A stretch of 64,000 nucleotides of DNA, from positions 1 through 64,000 of the forward strand of contig JAMLJA010000008.1 in NCBI GenBank assembly GCA_023953905.1, written 5' to 3'. The position numbers and the translations under genes are program-made. Each line of letters opens with the position of its first letter. Positions within the stretch are counted from its first letter, which is position 1. Shown here piece after piece: positions 25,033 to 33,610 of this stretch. This DNA comes from Rhizobiaceae bacterium. GTDB taxonomy: Bacteria; Pseudomonadota; Alphaproteobacteria; Rhizobiales; Rhizobiaceae. Below the pieces are notes generated by a model, which saw nothing but the letters and a program-made list of their open reading frames with translations, had not been told where the DNA came from and did not search any database.

Positions 25033-26535
25033 CTATTGGAACGCGGTCTCGGAGAAACTGCGCAGTTTGCGGGAGTGGAGCTTTTCCGGTGACATTGCGG
25101 CGAGCTTTTCAACGGCCCGCATGCCGATGGTAAGGTGCTGGGCGACCTGCCTCTTGTAGAAGTCGCTGGCCATGCCCGGCAGCTTCAGCTCTCCATGGAG
25201 CGGCTTGTCGGATACGCACAGCAACGTGCCGTAAGGGACCCTGAACCGGAACCCATTGGCCGCGATTGTCGCCGACTCCATGTCGAGAGCGATTGCGCGG
25301 CTTTGCGAAAGCCTTTGCACAGGCCCACGCTGGTCGCGAAGCTCCCAGTTGCGATTGTCGATGGTCGCCACCGTGCCGGTGCGCATGATGCGCTTCAAAT
25401 CATATCCGGTCAGTCCCGTAACTTCCGCTACCGCCTCCTGCAGCGCCACCTGTATCTCCGCGAGCGGCGGAATGGGCACCCACACCGGCAGGTCGTCGTC
25501 CAGAACGTGATCCTCGCGCACATAGGCGTGGGCAAGCACATAGTCGCCCAGCGCCTGCGTGTTGCGAAGGCCCGCACAATGACCAAGCATGAGCCAGGCA
25601 TGCGGCCTCAGCACTGCGACATGGTCGGTGATCGTCTTGGCGTTGGACGGACCGACGCCGATATTGATCATGGTGATGCCGCCATGGTCTGGCTTCACCA
25701 GATGATAGGCGGGCATCTGTGGCAGTCGCGGCGGCACGGCTCCAGTCAGCGGCGAGGATTCGCCCGCCGGCGTCATGACGTTTCCGGGTTCGATGAACGC
25801 GGTATAGCGTTCGCCTCCCTTCGCCATGCAGTCCCGCGCGTGAGCGCAAAACTCGTCCACGTAGAACTGGTAGTTCGTGAAGAGTACGAAGTTCTGGAAA
25901 TGATGCGGGCTGGTAGCCGTGTAGTGAGACAGCCTGTGCAGGGAATAGTCGACGCGCTGCGCGGTGAATGGCGCCAGCGGGCGCGTATCCTCGGGCTGCA
26001 GTTCCAGCGTGCCATTGGCAATATGGTCGTCGGTGCCTTCGAGATCGGGCACGTCGAAGATGTCTCGGATGGGCCGCTTGATCTTGTCGGCGATCGAGCC
26101 GTCGACATAGGTGCCTTCGAGGAAAGCAAAGTGAAGCGGGATAGGGGTTCGCGATTCACCTATGGTCACCGGTACGCCGTGATTGCGCATGATGAGCTTC
26201 AATTGCTCGATCAGGTAGCTTTCAAAAAGGTCCGGCCGGCTGATGGTGGTCGCAAATTGACCTGGATTGGGCACGTGCCCGTAAGCCTGTCGCGAGTCGA
26301 TCTCGCTGTAGGAATTGGTCGTGATGCTAATCTCGGGATAATATGCCCTGAACCGGCGGTCGATGAAGCCGGTGTCGCTCAGCGACATGAACGAGTCGCG
26401 CAGGAATTTGGTGTTGCGTACGTAGAGCGCCTTCAGCGCGTCCACTGCCTCACGGGCATTGTTGAAATCCGTCTTCGGCCAGGGCTCGGGACTTTCAACG
26501 CTTTCGATTGCGGTCGGATAGATTCGTTTCTCCAT
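25033..26535 (-). CDS. amn: AMP nucleosidase
   Basis: 500 residues, the usual size. The N-terminal AMP-nucleosidase-specific domain (to about residue 190) is followed by a purine-phosphorylase-type fold with GGITMINIGVGPSNAKTITDHVAVLRP and DMESATIAANGFRFRVPYGTLLCVSDKPLHG. The enzyme hydrolyses AMP to adenine and ribose 5-phosphate and helps control the adenylate pool. Its start at 26535 lies 93 bases beyond the end of the small-protein operon on the same strand. The EEP-family gene follows downstream. Confidence 0.95.
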   Translation of the reverse strand: MEKRIYPTAIESVESPEPWPKTDFNNAREAVDALKALYVRNTKFLRDSFMSLSDTGFIDRRFRAYYPEISITTNSYSEIDSRQAYGHVPNPGQFATTISRPDLFESYLIEQLKLIMRNHGVPVTIGESRTPIPLHFAFLEGTYVDGSIADKIKRPIRDIFDVPDLEGTDDHIANGTLELQPEDTRPLAPFTAQRVDYSLHRLSHYTATSPHHFQNFVLFTNYQFYVDEFCAHARDCMAKGGERYTAFIEPGNVMTPAGESSPLTGAVPPRLPQMPAYHLVKPDHGGITMINIGVGPSNAKTITDHVAVLRPHAWLMLGHCAGLRNTQALGDYVLAHAYVREDHVLDDDLPVWVPIPPLAEIQVALQEAVAEVTGLTGYDLKRIMRTGTVATIDNRNWELRDQRGPVQRLSQSRAIALDMESATIAANGFRFRVPYGTLLCVSDKPLHGELKLPGMASDFYKRQVAQHLTIGMRAVEKLAAMSPEKLHSRKLRSFSETAFQ

Positions 26536-26627
26536 GTCCCACTATAGAGGCTCAATGTGACGAGCGGGAGATGGGAACACGGCTATATGGCCGAAATTCA
26601 GCGGCGTGCGCGCTTTCCTGGCGCAGA

Positions 26628-26822
26628 TCAGGCGCGCCGCAGGCTCATAAGCAACACAAGGCCCGCGCCGCTGTTCTTGTGGGCCGGTGCCTCGACGACG
26701 CGGTCGTTCTGACTGGTCAGCGAAGGCACAGCCAGAGCAGGTGCCGCCAGCATCAATCCGATCAGCGCAGCCCGAGGCAGGATGCGAAGCGTTGAGGAGA
26801 TTGTACTGGCGATTGCGGTCAT
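26628..26822 (-). CDS. Very small secreted or membrane protein, second gene of SOS-linked operon
   Basis: 64 residues from ATG 26822. A long signal-like segment (about residues 13-31, AALIGLMLAAPALA) is followed by a short tail of about 33 residues ending in LVLLMSLRRA. No known family. It begins 17 bases after the stop of the 53-residue gene on the same strand and so probably belongs to its transcript. An in-frame extension to 26906 overlaps that gene and was not used. Evidence is the signal sequence, spacing and clean stop; expression is unproven. Confidence 0.5.
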   Translation of the reverse strand: MTAIASTISSTLRILPRAALIGLMLAAPALAVPSLTSQNDRVVEAPAHKNSGAGLVLLMSLRRA

Positions 26823-26839
26823 TTTGGTTGCTTTCTCGG

Positions 26840-27001
26840 TCAGCGGCTCGTGCCGCAAGTGGTGGTCGTCGTGTAGGCGCATCCGATATCGGCGCGCTGG
26901 CGCCATTCCCTTTCGGTGCGGCCCTGCGCGACCAGGCTGGCGAAGAACATGCCGAACAGCGTCAGCAGCAGGCAGATGATGGTGAAGCGGCGAGCGATCA
27001 T
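26840..27001 (-). CDS. 53-residue single-pass membrane protein behind an SOS box
   Basis: ATG 27001 to TGA 26840-26842. The peptide begins MIARRFTIICLLLTLFGMFF, a basic start and one membrane helix (about residues 6-26), then a charged amphipathic stretch (GRTEREWRQRADIG) and a Thr/Cys-rich tail with Cys41 and Cys49. A good ribosome site (AAGGGGA) lies seven bases upstream. An exact GTTC-N7-GTTC motif sits 63-77 bases upstream of the start codon. The size, topology and predicted LexA control recall SOS-induced inner-membrane division inhibitors such as Caulobacter SidA, but there is no visible sequence similarity to claim. Confidence 0.55.
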   Translation of the reverse strand: MIARRFTIICLLLTLFGMFFASLVAQGRTEREWRQRADIGCAYTTTTTCGTSR

Positions 27002-27063
27002 CGAGGTCCCCTTTCGATGAGGGGAATATGCCCGGACACGCCTGAACTCCCCCTGAGAGGGGC

Positions 27064-27078
27064 GTTCATCCAGCGTTC
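27064..27078 (-). promoter_or_regulatory. LexA (SOS) box, GTTC-N7-GTTC
   Basis: GTTC (27064-27067), seven bases, GTTC (27075-27078); on the minus strand GAAC-N7-GAAC. This direct repeat is the established LexA operator of alphaproteobacteria. It overlaps a possible -35 (TTGAAC, 27080-27075) reading toward the small-protein operon that starts at 27001. The gene on the other side begins 368 bases away, so the minus-strand operon is the likelier target. Confidence 0.6.
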
Positions 27079-27446
27079 AAAATGGTTGACGCGCGCAAGA
27101 CACTGACCGACCGGGCATCACCACCCGCCCAAATAACGGCCACCGCCCTCTCATTTTTCCTGATTTTCTTGACCGTGCACGAAAGCCCAACGCTTGGCGT
27201 GGTTATCAAAGGCTTGAGGTCGTCCAGTCGAATTTTCAGCGATTTTTCGAAGAATCCCCGGAAACCCAAGCTTCCGAATGCTTAACGGATTCACACGTTT
27301 ACCTATTGTTTTAGCTTTGTTTTCTCCAAATTAAGCAAGCCATTTAACGACAGATTCAAGGCTGCGCGGCAATCTCGGAAGCATCAACGGAGCGGCTCGG
27401 ATCAAACGAGACAAGGCTCTCGGGAAACAGGAACAGGGGACGAAAA
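27079..27446. other. Non-coding region between the SOS box and the Sel1-repeat gene
   Basis: Short open frames on both strands here (67 residues each) lack ribosome sites and family resemblance and were judged accidental. The part from about 27280 to 27350 is clearly AT-richer than its surroundings and probably holds the promoter of the gene at 27447. No stable hairpin or RNA family was recognised. Confidence 0.5.
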
Positions 27447-27713
27447 ATGGCACGTTTTGAGATGCTTGACGCCAACTTCGGCACCATGGGTTCTACGGCC
27501 CAGGCCGACATTCTTTTCGAATTGGGCATGATGTATGCCAGTGGACGCGACTGCGACATCGATCTGGTCGCCGCCCACAAATGGTTCAATATCGCCGCGA
27601 TCAAGGGCTCTTGCCGCGCAGCCGAACTGCGCTCGGAGTTGTCCGCGTCGATGTCGAAGATCGAGATCGCCCGCGCTCTGCGCGAGGCACGTGAGTGGAT
27701 GACGCTTCACTAG
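27447..27713 (+). CDS. Small Sel1-repeat protein
   Basis: 88 residues from ATG 27447 with an AGGGGA ribosome site. The centre matches one Sel1/TPR-like unit (ADILFELGMMYASGRDCDIDLVAAHKWFNIAAIKG), the alpha-hairpin repeat used for protein-protein contacts. There is no signal peptide, so it is cytoplasmic. Single-repeat proteins of this size are found in rhizobia as conserved hypotheticals. The 226 bases that follow, to 27939, contain no gene I can support. Confidence 0.78.
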   Translation: MARFEMLDANFGTMGSTAQADILFELGMMYASGRDCDIDLVAAHKWFNIAAIKGSCRAAELRSELSASMSKIEIARALREAREWMTLH

Positions 27714-27939
27714 GAAAAGCGGGGGACGGCGTCTCAGGCGACGCAAATCCGGGTACGGGTTGTGAGAAGACGACCTGCGCCCCAACACCAGAACGCAGCG
27801 GCAATGACCTCGACCAGCTGCGCAGAAGACAGGAAGGCGATCGTTCGGCCGGGGGGGCAATGAGCGATCAGCGAAAGCCGCGACCGGCAGACACAATGCC
27901 GGCGCGGTTTTCGTGCGTTTGGCGTTTGCAGCGAGCCGG

Positions 27940-28551
27940 TCAGCTCATGCCGACATACCGGCCTTTTCGATGATTGATGGCGATAACCAGATTGAGCGCG
28001 ACAGCGCCAGCCACTGAGAGCAGCACCTGATGCCAGTCGAGCACGAGAAATGAGACCGCCAGGATCGTCAAGTCGACCGCGAGCTGAAAGTATCCGGCGC
28101 GAATGCCGTGATTGTCCTGGAGATAGAGCGCCAGCACGTTAAATCCGCCCAGTCCGGCGCGATGGCGAAAGAGGATCAGCAATCCCAGCCCCATCAAGCC
28201 GCCACCCATGATCGCCGCGTAGATAGGCTGTATGTCCTCGAAGTGAATCCAGCTAGGGGCCAACCTCGAGAATACCGAGAAAAGCGCCACTGCAACGAAG
28301 GTGCGGATCGTGAACGGCCAACCCATCTTCTTGACCGCGAGATACCAGAAGGGGAGGTTGATGATGAAGAATATGATGCCGAAGCCATATCCCGTGGCGT
28401 AGCTGATCAGCAACGCGATGCCTGCGGAACTGCCCGTCATCAGCATGGCATGCTGATAGAATGCGAGCCCCAGCGACACGACTGCGGTTCCCCACAGAAG
28501 TGCCATGACGTCCTCGATCAGACTGTGCCTTTCGACGTCACCTGAAGTCAT
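27940..28551 (-). CDS. YitT-family membrane protein
   Basis: 203 residues with five to six hydrophobic segments and the glycine-rich pattern typical of YitT proteins (MTGSSAGIALLISYATGYGFG, GGGLMGLGLLILFRHRAGLGGFN). The family's transport or signalling role is not settled. It follows mccA on the same strand after 11 bases, so it may be at the end of that transcript. Confidence 0.85.
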   Translation of the reverse strand: MTSGDVERHSLIEDVMALLWGTAVVSLGLAFYQHAMLMTGSSAGIALLISYATGYGFGIIFFIINLPFWYLAVKKMGWPFTIRTFVAVALFSVFSRLAPSWIHFEDIQPIYAAIMGGGLMGLGLLILFRHRAGLGGFNVLALYLQDNHGIRAGYFQLAVDLTILAVSFLVLDWHQVLLSVAGAVALNLVIAINHRKGRYVGMS

Positions 28552-28562
28552 TCTATTGTTGC

Positions 28563-30509
28563 CTAGGCTTCTTCTGAAAAGCGCGCCAGAACAGCGCCTT
28601 CGCTCACTTGTGAGCCTTCCGAGGCGATCTCGGCGATCGTGCCATCGTGGGGGGCGGCGATCGTATGCTCCATCTTCATGGCTTCCAGCACGAGCAGCGG
28701 CTGGCCTTTGGTCACCTTGTCGCCCGCCAATGCTCGCACCAATTTGACCAGACCGGGCATCGGAGCACGCATCGAGCCTGCAGCGGAGTCCTCCGCGACT
28801 GCGAGGGGATCCGGTACGTTGAAGGTGAAAGCGCGGCCGTTCTCGAACACGGTGACATGATCAGGCCAGCGCGCAAAGCGCATATGATTGTCTCGCCCTC
28901 GTGTGACGGGCGAAAAACCCTCGCCGAACACGGAGATGCTACCATCGGCACCGCGCAGCACTCTTCCTTCATAGGTATCTTCGCCAGACACGATGCGCAC
29001 GGCTCGCCCGCATGCATGAAAATGCGCATAGCTGCCCAAGGTGCTCCAGGGGTCGTCGGATGCGATCCCGGCATCGATCTCCGAAGCCGCAATCAGGGCG
29101 TCGGCAATGGTGTTCGTAGTGGGAGTTGCTGCTGTCGTAAGTCGATCCTGTTTGCGTCCGATCAGACCCGTATCGACATCGCCATCGGCAAAGTCCGGAT
29201 CGCCAGCCAGCGCATCGAGAAACGCGATATTGGTCACCGAACCGGCGATCTCGGTCGCGCGCAACGCTTCCTTGAGACCGTCCAGCGCCGAGCCGCGATC
29301 AGCGCCATGAACAACGAGCTTGGCGATCATCGGATCGTAGAAGGGCGAAATCGTATCTCCCGCCCGAACTCCGGTCTCGATGCGCAAGGTCGTTCCTGAG
29401 GCAGAACTTTCCGGAAATTGCAGGTGATGCAAGGTGCCGACTGCGGGAAGAAATCCTTTCGCGGCGTCTTCCGCGTAAAGGCGCGCCTCGAAAGCGTGAC
29501 CATCCACGGAGATCGCATCCTGTTGCCGGGGCAGGGGCTCGCCAGCGGCGACACGCAGCTGCCATTCCACCAGATCGATGCCGGTGATCATTTCGGTCAC
29601 GGGGTGCTCGACCTGAAGACGTGTGTTCATCTCCATGAACCAGAAACGGTCGGGGCGCAGTCCATCGGACGCATCGACGATGAACTCGATTGTTCCAGCA
29701 CCTGAATATCCGATTGCCTTGGCTGCCCGCACAGCGGCTTGCGTCATGGCGTCCCGCATTTCGGCCGTCATTCCGGGGGCAGGCGCCTCTTCGATGACTT
29801 TCTGGTGACGCCTCTGGGCCGAACAATCGCGCTCGAACAAATGGACGGCATTTCCGAAATTGTCCCCAAAGACCTGCACCTCGATATGGCGCGGCTTCTC
29901 GACATATTTCTCTACCAGCACCGCTTCGTCACCGAACGCAGCCTTTGCTTCGCGCTTGGCGGCCGCAAGTGCTTCGGGAAAATCCGCGGGATCATCGACG
30001 CGGCGCATGCCTTTGCCGCCGCCGCCGGCGCGGGCCTTGATGAGGACCGGATAGCCGATTTCCGTCGCCTTGCTCGCCAGCACGACTATGGCCTGCGCTT
30101 CGCCGTGATAGCCGGGAACGACCGGAACCCCTGCCGTCTCCATGAGCCGCTTGGCGGCGTCCTTGAGGCCCATGGCCCGGATCGAAGCCGATGTCGGGCC
30201 GATGAACACGAGCCCGGCTTCGGTGACGCGGTCAACGAAATCCGGATTCTCCGAGAGGAATCCATAGCCCGGATGAATGGCTTCGGCACCTGAAGAAAGT
30301 GCGGCCTCAATAATGCGGTCAGCCCGAAGATAGCTTTCACCAACAGGCGAAGGCCCGATATGCACGGCCTCGTCGGCCATCTGAACATGCAATGCATTCG
30401 CATCAGCGTCGGAATAGACCACCACGGTGGAAATATTCATGCGTCTAGCGGTACGAATGACGCGACAGGCGATTTCACCGCGATTGGCGATCAGGATCTT
30501 TGAAAACAT
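28563..30509 (-). CDS. mccA: Methylcrotonyl-CoA carboxylase alpha (biotin) subunit
   Basis: 648 residues from ATG 30509 (start MFSKILIANRGEIACRVIRT); codons upstream do not fit the family. Biotin carboxylase domain with ATP-grasp motif AGGGGKGMRRV, catalytic region MNTRLQVEHPVTEMITG, and C-terminal biotinyl domain with LEAMKMEHTI (the Lys carries biotin). Acyl-CoA carboxylase alpha subunits look alike, and the specific call rests on the presence of mccB and ivd about 7 kb away. With MccB it carboxylates 3-methylcrotonyl-CoA in leucine breakdown. In related genomes mccA normally adjoins mccB; here other genes intervene. Confidence 0.85.
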   Translation of the reverse strand: MFSKILIANRGEIACRVIRTARRMNISTVVVYSDADANALHVQMADEAVHIGPSPVGESYLRADRIIEAALSSGAEAIHPGYGFLSENPDFVDRVTEAGLVFIGPTSASIRAMGLKDAAKRLMETAGVPVVPGYHGEAQAIVVLASKATEIGYPVLIKARAGGGGKGMRRVDDPADFPEALAAAKREAKAAFGDEAVLVEKYVEKPRHIEVQVFGDNFGNAVHLFERDCSAQRRHQKVIEEAPAPGMTAEMRDAMTQAAVRAAKAIGYSGAGTIEFIVDASDGLRPDRFWFMEMNTRLQVEHPVTEMITGIDLVEWQLRVAAGEPLPRQQDAISVDGHAFEARLYAEDAAKGFLPAVGTLHHLQFPESSASGTTLRIETGVRAGDTISPFYDPMIAKLVVHGADRGSALDGLKEALRATEIAGSVTNIAFLDALAGDPDFADGDVDTGLIGRKQDRLTTAATPTTNTIADALIAASEIDAGIASDDPWSTLGSYAHFHACGRAVRIVSGEDTYEGRVLRGADGSISVFGEGFSPVTRGRDNHMRFARWPDHVTVFENGRAFTFNVPDPLAVAEDSAAGSMRAPMPGLVKLVRALAGDKVTKGQPLLVLEAMKMEHTIAAPHDGTIAEIASEGSQVSEGAVLARFSEEA

Positions 30510-30622
30510 TCCCGCGGAAAGCCTCTTGGTGCCAGAGTCAGCTCTCCGCGAAATTGTCACGTATTGCCCTTCGGCGCCAGACCTGCGCTCCAGGCCCACG
30601 CCGAAGGTGATCGAGTGCGATG

Positions 30623-31387
30623 CTAGCGCTTCGGTGCCGACAGCGCGAACCAGGCGCCCTGCGGGTCGGTGCCTTGCAGCACCCAGCCATCGGGAACCTC
30701 CATCGGCTCAAGCATGATCTTGCCGCCATTGTCGACGACCCGCTTTGCTGCGTCATCGATACTGTCGACATTGAAATAGAACAGCCAGGCAGGCGCGGGC
30801 ATCTCGGCTGGTTTGTTGAACATGGCGCCGTTGAGTTCGCCATTCACGTTGAACAGCTGATAGACGCCCATGCCGCCCATATCCATCGCCTCGGCTTTCT
30901 CCCAGCCGAAATGCTTCCCGTAGAAGTCAAAGGCGCTCTCCCAGTCGACGGCGTGCAGTTCGTGCCAGCCCACATTGCCCAGCGCGTTCCTGGCAAGAGG
31001 CGGGGTGTCTTGGCCTTTCGGGTGAAGCAACATGAACGTTGCCCCCTGAGGGTCAGATAGAACTGAAAAACGTCCAACGTCGGGGATGTCGGACGGAGGG
31101 CGATGAATATGTCCGCCAGCGGCCTGCACCGCCGCGCTTGTGGCATCGACATCGGCCGAATAGATGTAGCCGACCCATGCAGGCGGCATGCCGGACTGTT
31201 TCGCGCCTTCGGGTAGTTCCATGATCCCGCCAATCCCACGATCTCCAGCCTTGACCACAGTGTAGCCCATGTCCGGCATCTCAAAGGGCTCGGTATTCCA
31301 GCCGACCACGGCCTTGTAGAATGCTTCAGCACCTGCAGTGTCTGACGTCATGAGTTCGTACCAGTAGAAACTCTGTGCTCTTGGCAT
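30623..31387 (-). CDS. VOC (glyoxalase-fold) protein with two domains
   Basis: 254 residues from ATG 31387, which has a GGAGG ribosome site. Two tandem betaalphabetabetabeta modules are seen (about 5-125 and 135-252), beginning SFYWYELMTSDTAGAEAFYK and GWHELHAVDWESAFDFYGKHFGW. The family covers glyoxalases, dioxygenases and binding proteins; the reaction cannot be assigned. It is cytoplasmic. The gene stops 113 bases upstream of mccA on the same strand and diverges from the sulfate transporter operon. Confidence 0.82.
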   Translation of the reverse strand: MPRAQSFYWYELMTSDTAGAEAFYKAVVGWNTEPFEMPDMGYTVVKAGDRGIGGIMELPEGAKQSGMPPAWVGYIYSADVDATSAAVQAAGGHIHRPPSDIPDVGRFSVLSDPQGATFMLLHPKGQDTPPLARNALGNVGWHELHAVDWESAFDFYGKHFGWEKAEAMDMGGMGVYQLFNVNGELNGAMFNKPAEMPAPAWLFYFNVDSIDDAAKRVVDNGGKIMLEPMEVPDGWVLQGTDPQGAWFALSAPKR

Positions 31388-31717
31388 ATGTGCCTCCATC
31401 CGAATGTAAGAAAGGAAGACTATCCTATTCCCGAACTTACAGGACGGGCCACCGTTTGACGGGCTTCCAAGCGATGACTGCTGACAATGGCTGGCAGGAG
31501 CCTCGGTTCACGATGCTGGGTCAGAGTCGCCCACTCGAGGTTCGAATTCCCGTATCGGCGCGCGAAATTACCTACAGGAGAATGAGAATCCTGAATATCA
31601 AGAAAAATCGCAAGAAAATGCTAAAAATTCTCTCTCAAGGCGATGCGCAACCCTGACTGGAATCGAGGCGGTTCGCTATTGTCCGGCCATATCGGCATTC
31701 TTTCCAATGGGGTCCCT
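31388..31717. promoter_or_regulatory. Divergent intergenic region between the VOC gene and the sulfate transporter
   Basis: 330 bases. The segment about 31565-31640 is rich in A and T relative to the rest and is the best place for the transporter promoter. A possible small gene (31474-31656) lies within. No clear operator dyad was found. Confidence 0.4.
31474..31656 (+). CDS. Possible 60-residue protein upstream of the sulfate transporter
   Basis: ATG 31474 to TGA 31654-31656. The product is strongly basic in its second half (ILNIKKNRKKMLKIL) and has no membrane segment or signal. The ribosome site at this ATG is weak, but an internal in-frame ATG at 31579 is preceded by AGGAG and would give a 25-residue peptide. 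No family is recognised. It could be a leader peptide or an accident of the AT-rich promoter region. Confidence 0.25.
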   Translation: MTADNGWQEPRFTMLGQSRPLEVRIPVSAREITYRRMRILNIKKNRKKMLKILSQGDAQP

Positions 31718-32704
31718 ATGAAACGCCTGTTTTTCGTCGGCGTTGCACTTGCAACGCTTCTATCCGGCCCGGCCTCGGCCCAATCGCCTGACAAGCTATT
31801 GAATGCGTCCTATGATATTGCGCGAGAGCTTTTCGTGCAGATCAATGAGGCATTCGTTGCTGCGCATCCAGGCGTCACGGTCGACCAATCCCATGCCGGC
31901 ACCTCCAAGCAGGCACGTGCGATCGTCGAGGGTCTCGAAGCTGACGTTGTGACCTTCAATCAGGTCACCGACATCGATTTTCTCGTCAAGAACGGCTTTG
32001 TCAGCGAAGACTGGCAGGCTGACTTTCCGAACGCGTCCTCGCCCTTCTATTCACTTCCGTCTTTCCTGGTGCGTGCAGGCAATCCCAAGAACATAAAGGA
32101 CTGGGATGATCTGGTCCGTGACGACGTGAAGGTCATCTTCCCGAATCCAAAAACATCTGGCAATGCGCGATACACCTATCTGGCCGCGACCGCCTATGCG
32201 AAGGAGGCGTTCAATAATGACGACGCCAAGGTCAAGGAATTCGTGACCAAGATCTTCGACAATGTCCCGGTGTTCGATACGGGTGGCCGCGCCGCCACCA
32301 CCACGTTTGTCGAGCGCGGTATCGGCGATGTGCTGATCACCTTCGAGGCGGAGACGTCCAGCATCCGCAATGAGTTCGGCGACGACAAGTACGAAAGCGT
32401 CGTGCCGTCCGTCAGTCTGCTCGCGGAATTCCCTGTCGCCATTGTCGACAAGGTAGCCGACAAGCATGGCACACGCGATCTGGCAAAAACCTATATCGAG
32501 TTTCTCTACACGCCTGAGGGGCAGAAGATCGCCGCTGAACGTGGTCACCGCGTCCATGAGCCGAGTGTTGCCGCTGAATTCAAGGATCAGTTCCCCGATG
32601 TTCGCCTGGTGACCGTTGACGAGGTGTTTGGCGGTTGGGAGAAGACCCAGAAAGAGCATTTTGCCTCAGGCGGTCTGCTTGACCAGATCTATGGCAGCCG
32701 CTGA
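31718..32704 (+). CDS. sbp: Sulfate/thiosulfate ABC transporter periplasmic binding protein
   Basis: 328 residues from ATG 31718, with a signal peptide cleaved near ASA-QSP (residue about 21). The mature start NASYDIARELF and the motifs QSHAGTSKQARAIVEGLEADVV and FPNPKTSGNARYTYLAA are the sulfate-binding signatures of the Sbp/CysP family. It delivers sulfate or thiosulfate to CysTWA, encoded immediately downstream. The longer in-frame start upstream would place residues before the signal and was rejected. Confidence 0.93.
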   Translation: MKRLFFVGVALATLLSGPASAQSPDKLLNASYDIARELFVQINEAFVAAHPGVTVDQSHAGTSKQARAIVEGLEADVVTFNQVTDIDFLVKNGFVSEDWQADFPNASSPFYSLPSFLVRAGNPKNIKDWDDLVRDDVKVIFPNPKTSGNARYTYLAATAYAKEAFNNDDAKVKEFVTKIFDNVPVFDTGGRAATTTFVERGIGDVLITFEAETSSIRNEFGDDKYESVVPSVSLLAEFPVAIVDKVADKHGTRDLAKTYIEFLYTPEGQKIAAERGHRVHEPSVAAEFKDQFPDVRLVTVDEVFGGWEKTQKEHFASGGLLDQIYGSR

Positions 32705-32755
32705 TCCGAAAGCGCTCAGTCATCGATTGATCGGCGGGCGTAAGCTCGCCGGTCA

Positions 32756-33610
32756 ATGCGTTTGAACATCCAAGGATTTCTCTCCGTGAAGCCTCGCGTC
32801 CTACCCGGTTTGCCGCTCTCGCTGGGGGTAACCTTGTTCTACGTCTGCCTGATCGTGGTGCTGCCCTTGGGCGCGCTGATCTTCAAGGCCGCCAGTCTCG
32901 GCCCGGTGGACTACTGGCAGATCGTCGCCTCGGAGCGTGCGGTGGCGACCTATCGTGTGACCGTGATGGCCGCGCTTGCGTCAACCGCTTTCAATCTCGT
33001 TTTCGGACTTGCGCTGGCGTGGGTTCTGGTGCGCTACGAGTTTCCCGGACGGCGGCTGCTGGACGCGATCGTCGATCTTCCGTTCGCCTTGCCGACCGCC
33101 GTTGCGGGCATCGCGTTGACCACTCTGTTCTCATCGAACGGATGGTTTGGCGAGTTGTTATCGCGGATCGGCATCTCCGTTGCCTACACGCCACTCGGCA
33201 TCATCATCGCCATGATATTCACCAGTCTGCCGTTCATCGTCCGCACCGTTCAGCCCGTTCTGGAAGATCTCGATCCAGCGCTTGAGGAGGCCGCCCAGTC
33301 GCTCGGTGGCTCTGACCGCGTCATTTTCAGAAAGGTCATCCTTCCATTGCTGACGCCGGCGCTGCTGGCTGGTGTTTCATTGTCTTTCGCCAGGTCGCTT
33401 GGCGAGTTTGGCGCGATCATCTTCATAGCGGGAAATCAGCCATTCGAGACCGAGATCACCGCCTTGCTCGTCTTCATTCGGCTGGAGGAATATGACTATC
33501 AGGCTGCTGCGGCGATCGCTTCGGTGCTGCTGATCACGGCATTCGTCATGCTGGCTCTTACCAATTTGCTGCAGGCGCGTGCGCTGCGTTACACGGCGAG
33601 GCCGGCCTGA
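32756..33610 (+). CDS. cysT: Sulfate ABC transporter permease CysT
   Basis: 284 residues with six membrane segments and the permease EAA loop (EEAAQSLGGSDRVIFRKVILPLLTP). The N-terminal sequence LPGLPLSLGVTLFYVCLIVVLPL is typical of CysT/CysU. It pairs with CysW to form the membrane channel. Its stop overlaps the start of cysW (TGATG), and the binding-protein gene ends 51 bases upstream. Confidence 0.93.
   Translation: MRLNIQGFLSVKPRVLPGLPLSLGVTLFYVCLIVVLPLGALIFKAASLGPVDYWQIVASERAVATYRVTVMAALASTAFNLVFGLALAWVLVRYEFPGRRLLDAIVDLPFALPTAVAGIALTTLFSSNGWFGELLSRIGISVAYTPLGIIIAMIFTSLPFIVRTVQPVLEDLDPALEEAAQSLGGSDRVIFRKVILPLLTPALLAGVSLSFARSLGEFGAIIFIAGNQPFETEITALLVFIRLEEYDYQAAAAIASVLLITAFVMLALTNLLQARALRYTARPA

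Noticed and set aside
27044..27067. GAAC...GTTC inverted repeat with C4/G4 arms just left of the SOS box.
   Set aside because: It has a central mismatch and inverted rather than direct orientation, so it is not a second LexA site; it may be a minor hairpin.
27066..27285. Open frames of 67 codons on both strands next to the SOS box.
   Set aside because: Neither has a ribosome site, signal or family pattern, and the SOS box itself overlaps them.
27860..27973. A 37-codon frame beginning MSDQRKPRPADT on the plus strand.
   Set aside because: It runs into the 3' end of the YitT gene on the other strand and has no feature beyond a G-rich stretch upstream.
31535..31555. GGTTCGAATTCCC resembles a tRNA T arm.
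   Set aside because: The flanking bases do not form a proper T stem, and no acceptor, D or anticodon arms are present at the right distances.
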